The notes under the pieces: generated by a model
Databases searched by the model: none
Told to the model about the DNA's origin: nothing
Seen by the model: only the letters and a program-made list of their open reading frames with translations
Shown: positions 51,643 through 54,968 of the stretch, piece by piece
Layout: each line of letters opens with the position of its first letter
Numbering within the stretch: position 1 is the first letter of the stretch
From: Streptomyces palmae
Lineage (GTDB): Bacteria > Actinomycetota > Actinomycetes > Streptomycetales > Streptomycetaceae
DNA length: 54,968 nucleotides
Reading direction: 5' to 3'
Assembly (NCBI RefSeq): GCF_004684805.1
Contig: NZ_SRID01000005.1
Span: 1-54,968 of the forward strand
Position numbers and translations under genes: made by a program

Positions 51643-51873
51643 GTGCCGTTACCCGTTTCCCGGAAGCGGGGTTTCGTCGTACCACCCGCCCTGCTGGGAT
51701 TCGTCCTGCTGCTCGTGGTGGCCTCGCTCTCCTGTGCCGTCGGGCGTATGGCGGGGCCGGTGGCTCCTGGCGCGCACGGGAAGGCGCCCCGGTCCCCGCG
51801 AGACGGTGGTCCCGGGATGTCGGACACGCACGGCATGGGTACTGTCGGCGCCGGAGCGCGGGTGAACCCATGA
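51643..51873 (+). CDS. Small membrane/secreted peptide before copper ATPase relic
   Basis: 76-residue protein, GTG 51643 with GGAGGA 6 nt upstream. One hydrophobic segment (VVPPALLGFVLLLVVASLSC, then AVGRM) after a basic N-terminus, so a signal anchor or lipidated signal. The tail MSDTHGMGTVGAGARVNP has Met/His residues that could touch metal. Its stop overlaps an ATG (ATGA at 51870), as if it once preceded the copper ATPase directly. No family recognised. Confidence 0.6.
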   Translation: MPLPVSRKRGFVVPPALLGFVLLLVVASLSCAVGRMAGPVAPGAHGKAPRSPRDGGPGMSDTHGMGTVGAGARVNP

Positions 51874-51954
51874 CCTACGCCGATCACCCCGCAGCGGCGC
51901 GCGGAGAAACTCTGACCACCGCCGTCGGATTCCGGCCTCCGGCCTCCGCACGGG

Positions 51955-52979
51955 GCAGGACTTCGTGGTACGGCTGGGAGAGAAGATCGCGACGGACGGA
52001 GTCGTGACCCGAGGGCGGCTCCGCCCTGGACCTGTCGCTCGTGACCGGCGAACACTCCGGCGGAGGTAGGCCCTGGATCGGGACGGCGGAGGTCGCCGTG
52101 CTCGTCGTCGCCTGCCCCTGTGCGCTCAGCCTGGCCACGCCGACCGCCTTCATGGCGGCGACCGGACGCGGTGCCCAGCTGGGAGTACTCACCCACCGCC
52201 TGGAGGCCCTGGAGCGGCTGCGGCACATCGAATGCGTCGACGGACACCGGGTCGCCGTGGGCCGACCGCGGCCGGGCAGTGCCATGCCGGACGGTCTCCA
52301 ACAGGCCCTCGACCGTGCCGCTGCCCTGGCGTGCACCGCCGTGGTCGTGGAGGTCGACGGATGCCCCGTCGCCGTCCTCGCTGCGGGCGACACTCTGCGT
52401 CCCTCCGGTGACGCGGCCGTCCGACAGCTGCGCAAGCTGGGCGTCGAGCCGATCCTCGTGACCGGTGACGGCCCGGTCGCCCCACGGGCGGTGGCCGAGC
52501 AGGTGGGATCGAGGAGGTCCACGCCGCCGTCACCCCGGAGGGGAAGGCGGATATCGTGGCAGAGCTGCGGCCGGAGGGGCGCAGGGTGGCCGTCATCGGC
52601 GACGGGGTCAACGACGCCGCCGCGCTGGCCTCGGCCGGCCTGGGCATCGCGATGGATGGCGGCACGGACGCGGCGATCGGGAGCCGCCGACATCACCCTG
52701 GTGCGTGAGGACACGCAGGCGGTGGCCGCGGCCGTACGGCTCACGCGCCGGACGCCGGGCACCATCCGCGCCAGCCTTGCCTGGGCTTTCGGCTACAACG
52801 CGGTCACTGTCCCCCTGGCCGCCACCGGCTGGCCCAACCCGGTGTTCGTCGCGCTGGCCATGTGCGCCAGCTCGGTGCTCGTGGTCCTCGACAGCCTGCG
52901 CCTCAGGGCCGACTCACCAGCCCCGCCGCTCCGCCCGGACCGCGGGCGAGGGCTCGACGTCCGCACCGGAGGGAGTCCG
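51955..52979 (+). pseudogene. Decayed P1B-type copper-translocating ATPase
   Basis: Fragments of a copper P-type ATPase in several frames. Actuator piece FVVRLGEKIATDGVV, then EGGSALDLSLVTGE one frame away; membrane motif VAVLVVACPCALSLATPT (CPC); N/P-domain pieces [44 protein letters not shown] and [20 protein letters not shown] in another frame; C-terminal [40 protein letters not shown]. The phosphorylation motif DKTGT, the metal-binding domain and the first membrane pairs are missing, and at least three frameshifts exist (near 52014, 52500 and 52675). Confidence 0.85.
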
Positions 52980-53502
52980 ATGAGCTCTGTGTCCGGGCAC
53001 CTCCACGACGGGCTCCGCGCTCTCCTGACGCCGCCTCGTCCGCGCACCCCGTGCCGTGGCCGCGCCTCTTGGTGCCTGCGTGACGGCCCTCGTTCTCCTG
53101 GACGCCTACACGGCGACGGGTGCGGCCGGCGATCCCGCGGCGAGGATCAGCGTCGCCAACGGCCGTGTCTTCGTACCGCTCAGCACCGAGTCGACCGCGG
53201 CGTTCTTCGGCATCAGCGACACCGGGGCCTGCGAGGACCTCCTGGAGTCCGTCTCCTCGACCTCGCTCAGGGTCACCGTGCCCAGCCGGAACGTCTCGAA
53301 GGATGGCGTGGGTCGTATGGAGGCCGCCGGCCCCCTCACCATCCCCGCCCGGAGCCGGGTGCGCCTGACCCCGTTCGATGTCGGCATCATGGTCCTGGAC
53401 CCGCCGAAGCCGAACGCGGGGGACCGGGTCGGCATCGACCTCTGGTTCCGCTCTTCCGGCCTGGTTCATTCCGAGGCGGTGGTGGTTCCGGCTCGGTGGT
53501 AG
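52980..53502 (+). pseudogene. PCuAC-type copper chaperone, frameshifted N-terminus
   Basis: ATG 52980 (MSSVSGHLHDGLRALLTP) has GGAGGGAG upstream and resembles the start of Streptomyces PCuAC proteins, but the body lies one frame away: AARISVANGRVFVPLSTEST, AAFFGISDTGACEDLLESVS, GRMEAAGPLTIPARSRVRL, FDVGIMVLDPPKPNAGDRVG. A single 1-nt shift near 53020-53056 separates them. A GTG at 53056 could start a shortened protein (148 residues) but has no ribosome site. The usual conserved histidine region is altered (FDVGIM in place of H-x-M), so copper binding is doubtful. Follows the ATPase relic in-frame. Confidence 0.7.
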
Positions 53503-53560
53503 CCCATCTGCCGGCGAACAGAAGGCGGCGTGACAACGGAAACGGAAGGGGCCGGTCGGC

Positions 53561-54313
53561 TCAACTCTCGCCCATCTGCTTGCGGATCTCGGTGATGAGC
53601 GCGACGAGCGCCTTCCGTTCCGGAACCGTGGTCTCGGGGTGCCACAGGTCCACCAGCAAACATGTGCGCGGGCGGGTCCCGCGGTTCCACGCCTCGTGTT
53701 CGAAGGAGTAGTCGAACAGCAGGCACTTACCCTCCTGCCAGGACCGCCTCTCCCCGGCGACGGTGATGGCGCACTCCTCTGGAACGTCCACCGCCAGGTG
53801 CAGATTGATGCTGAAGTTCCACAGATCGCAGTGCGGAGCGATCGCCGCCCCGGGCAGCAGGGTCGAGAAGTGGCACTCCAGCAGGGGGCACAGGGTGCCG
53901 GTGTCGACGGCATGCTCCTTGAGCACCGCGAAGGCGGTCGGGACGGCATCGGCCGCCCCCTGCACCAGCCCGCCCTTACGGTACAGATAAAGAGCCTGCC
54001 AGTCCGACTGTCGCGTGAGGTAATGCTCGTAGTCCGAGAACGCACCTCGTCGTCCTTCCCAGGCCGCCGCCAACTCCTGCTTGATGGCGGCATGGTGGGC
54101 TTCGAAGGCGTTCACAACCGGCGCCACTTCGGGATGGCCGTACGGATCGTGCCAGGGCTGCTGCGAGATTCCCGGCAAAATCCATTTGGCGCCCTTCTGC
54201 AGGGGGTGCCGTTGCTGCCTGCCCGCCTCCAGCATCTGCTCGACCCTGGCGATCGAGTCCGGTCCGTGCTCACTCCTGATGGCGGCGAAGGCATTCTCTA
54301 TCTCCGGGGTCAT
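53561..54313 (-). CDS. Aspartyl/asparaginyl beta-hydroxylase (AspH) family dioxygenase
   Basis: 250-residue Fe(II)/2-oxoglutarate enzyme of the AspH group. ATG 54313 (MTPEIENAFAAIRSEHGPDS) follows GGAG. Iron ligands H161 and H206 are in PGAAIAPHCDLWN and FDYSFEHEAWNRG; R214 or R216 (GTRPRTCLL) should bind 2-oxoglutarate. A tryptophan-rich first half (WILPGISQQPWHDPYGHPE) is typical. Members hydroxylate Asp/Asn residues or free/tethered amino acids in natural-product pathways. It is separated from the isonitrile operon by the copper relics and faces it; involvement in that pathway is unproven. Confidence 0.9.
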   Translation of the reverse strand: MTPEIENAFAAIRSEHGPDSIARVEQMLEAGRQQRHPLQKGAKWILPGISQQPWHDPYGHPEVAPVVNAFEAHHAAIKQELAAAWEGRRGAFSDYEHYLTRQSDWQALYLYRKGGLVQGAADAVPTAFAVLKEHAVDTGTLCPLLECHFSTLLPGAAIAPHCDLWNFSINLHLAVDVPEECAITVAGERRSWQEGKCLLFDYSFEHEAWNRGTRPRTCLLVDLWHPETTVPERKALVALITEIRKQMGES

Positions 54314-54596
54314 AAGGTCTCCAGGATGTATGCTCCACGGTCCCGTGCGTACCGCGCGGAAGGTACCCAGGACCTACCCCGGCTGTCCGGAGAGACTGCG
54401 TCAGAGGAAATCAGCATGGGAGCACGTTCCATGACAGGCATGGCCTGATGCGCCGCTCCGTGCTTCATATGCCTCGAAATCCTGATGGCCGTCGGGAACC
54501 GGAAGGCCCGCGAGACCGACTACCGCTTGACCCGGATCTCGCTTGAGGGGTCCGCCAGCTCACCGGTGGCCTCTTTCCGTCGCTCCGAGCGGTCAG

Positions 54597-54790
54597 CTGC
54601 CGCCTCACGAGGTCGGCCAGATGGTCAAAGCGCTGGGCGACATGACCGACCGCCTTCAGGCAGCCGAGCCCCAGCGCAAAGCACCCCTCTATGTCAGCCT
54701 CGGCCGGCAAGTGCCCTATGACGCGAAAACGCGGATCGTGACCGTTGAGTCACAACCCGCGCCTGTCATGTGCGTAACTGCGTGTCCGAG
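54597..54790 (+). pseudogene. C-terminal remnant of a serine recombinase
   Basis: The plus-strand frame LPPHEVGQMVKALGDMTDRL, then QAAEPQRKAPLYVSLGRQVP, then YDAKTRIVTVESQPAPVMCV matches the C-terminal end of large serine recombinases of Streptomyces elements (D-ADP-DKA-LY--LG--LTY-P). The catalytic N-terminal and zinc-ribbon parts are absent. It runs up to the 3' end of the tRNA-Leu gene, so a mobile element once recombined here. 54314-54596 before it shows nothing identifiable. Confidence 0.5.
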
Positions 54791-54867
54791 GGGGGACTTG
54801 AACCCCCACGCCCGATAAAGGGCACTAGCACCTCAAGCTAGCGCGTCTGCCATTCCGCCACCCGGAC
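54783..54867 (-). tRNA. tRNA-Leu (anticodon GAG)
   Basis: 85-nt class II tRNA. Acceptor stem GTCCGGG / CTCGGAC with A discriminator; anticodon stem CTAGC-TTGAGGT-GCTAG with anticodon GAG; long variable arm (GCCCTTTATCGGGC); T arm GGGGG-TTCAAGT-CCCCC. CCA is not encoded. The 3' end adjoins a serine-recombinase remnant. Nothing is seen in the last 100 bases. Confidence 0.96.
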
Positions 54868-54968
54868 CAGGTGTCTGCCGTTCGGCCGTGGCCGTTCCGA
54901 CGTGGAAAACCATAGCAAACTTCCGGACGTGCTCGATCACGCGAGCGGGGAGGGCGGGGGTCGTGTGT

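Noticed and set aside
51870..52010. Short frame after ATGA at 51870 (MTYADHPAAARGETLTT...)
   Set aside because: Ends in the ATPase relic in the wrong frame; likely debris of the lost ATPase N-terminus.
54783..54807. Second copy of the tRNA-Leu 3' end as attachment site
   Set aside because: I found no matching copy elsewhere in the window; island borders cannot be fixed.

Overview
The window is high-GC actinobacterial DNA, almost certainly from a Streptomyces. Third codon positions are strongly G/C, GTG starts are frequent, stop/start overlaps of 4 nt (ATGA or GTGA) are common, and the families fit: LAL-type LuxR regulators, PucR/CdaR regulators, an SseB/RHS module, CE1758/CE1759 flavoenzymes and a FAAL-NRPS lipopeptide cluster. 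Most genes lie on the minus strand.

Left part (1-9.4 kb). An RHS/YD-repeat polymorphic toxin runs off the left edge, preceded by a helical ESX-like partner and an SseB-domain gene. Next come a divergent HTH regulator / alpha-beta hydrolase pair sharing a palindromic operator, two tandem ATP-grasp ligases with a broken coding fragment downstream, and a truncated IS transposase.

Middle part (9.5-36 kb). This is dense in regulators and small-molecule metabolism. It holds an alpha/beta hydrolase, an AraC and a PucR regulator, a giant LAL regulator, a two-component flavin monooxygenase (LLM oxidoreductase plus FMN reductase), a cofactor-free haloperoxidase, and a sugar-type ABC importer whose last operon gene is a second LAL regulator. 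A likely operon follows: isochorismatase, DoxX, Dps, HSL-type esterase, YtcJ-like amidohydrolase, YaaH-like transporter. Then come a TMEM175-like channel and a second AraC / HSL-esterase / PucR set. This second set resembles the first, and its PucR gene is fused at the 3' end to the antisense of a decayed NB-ARC (AfsR-like) fragment.

Right part (36-55 kb). The centrepiece is a co-directional minus-strand unit of about 13.5 kb (50997 to 37543): MFS exporter, KAS III, ACP, Fe/2OG isonitrile synthase (ScoE-like), FcoT/ScoD-like thioesterase-fold enzyme, fatty acyl-AMP ligase (ScoC/FadD10-like), ACP (ScoB-like), C-A-T-R NRPS (ScoA/Rv0101-like), and a FecBCD-type importer. It should make a lysine-derived isonitrile lipopeptide (a Cu/Zn metallophore), export it and take it up again. 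The KAS III plus second ACP lie outside the five-gene core I know. The A-domain specificity code reads as a lysine code. Copper genes flank the unit: a Met/His-rich membrane protein with an ECF sigma factor on the left, and on the right a small Met/His peptide gene next to a decayed copper P-type ATPase and a frameshifted PCuAC-type chaperone. An AspH-family hydroxylase, the C-terminal remnant of a serine recombinase and a tRNA-Leu(GAG) close the window, suggesting an island edge.
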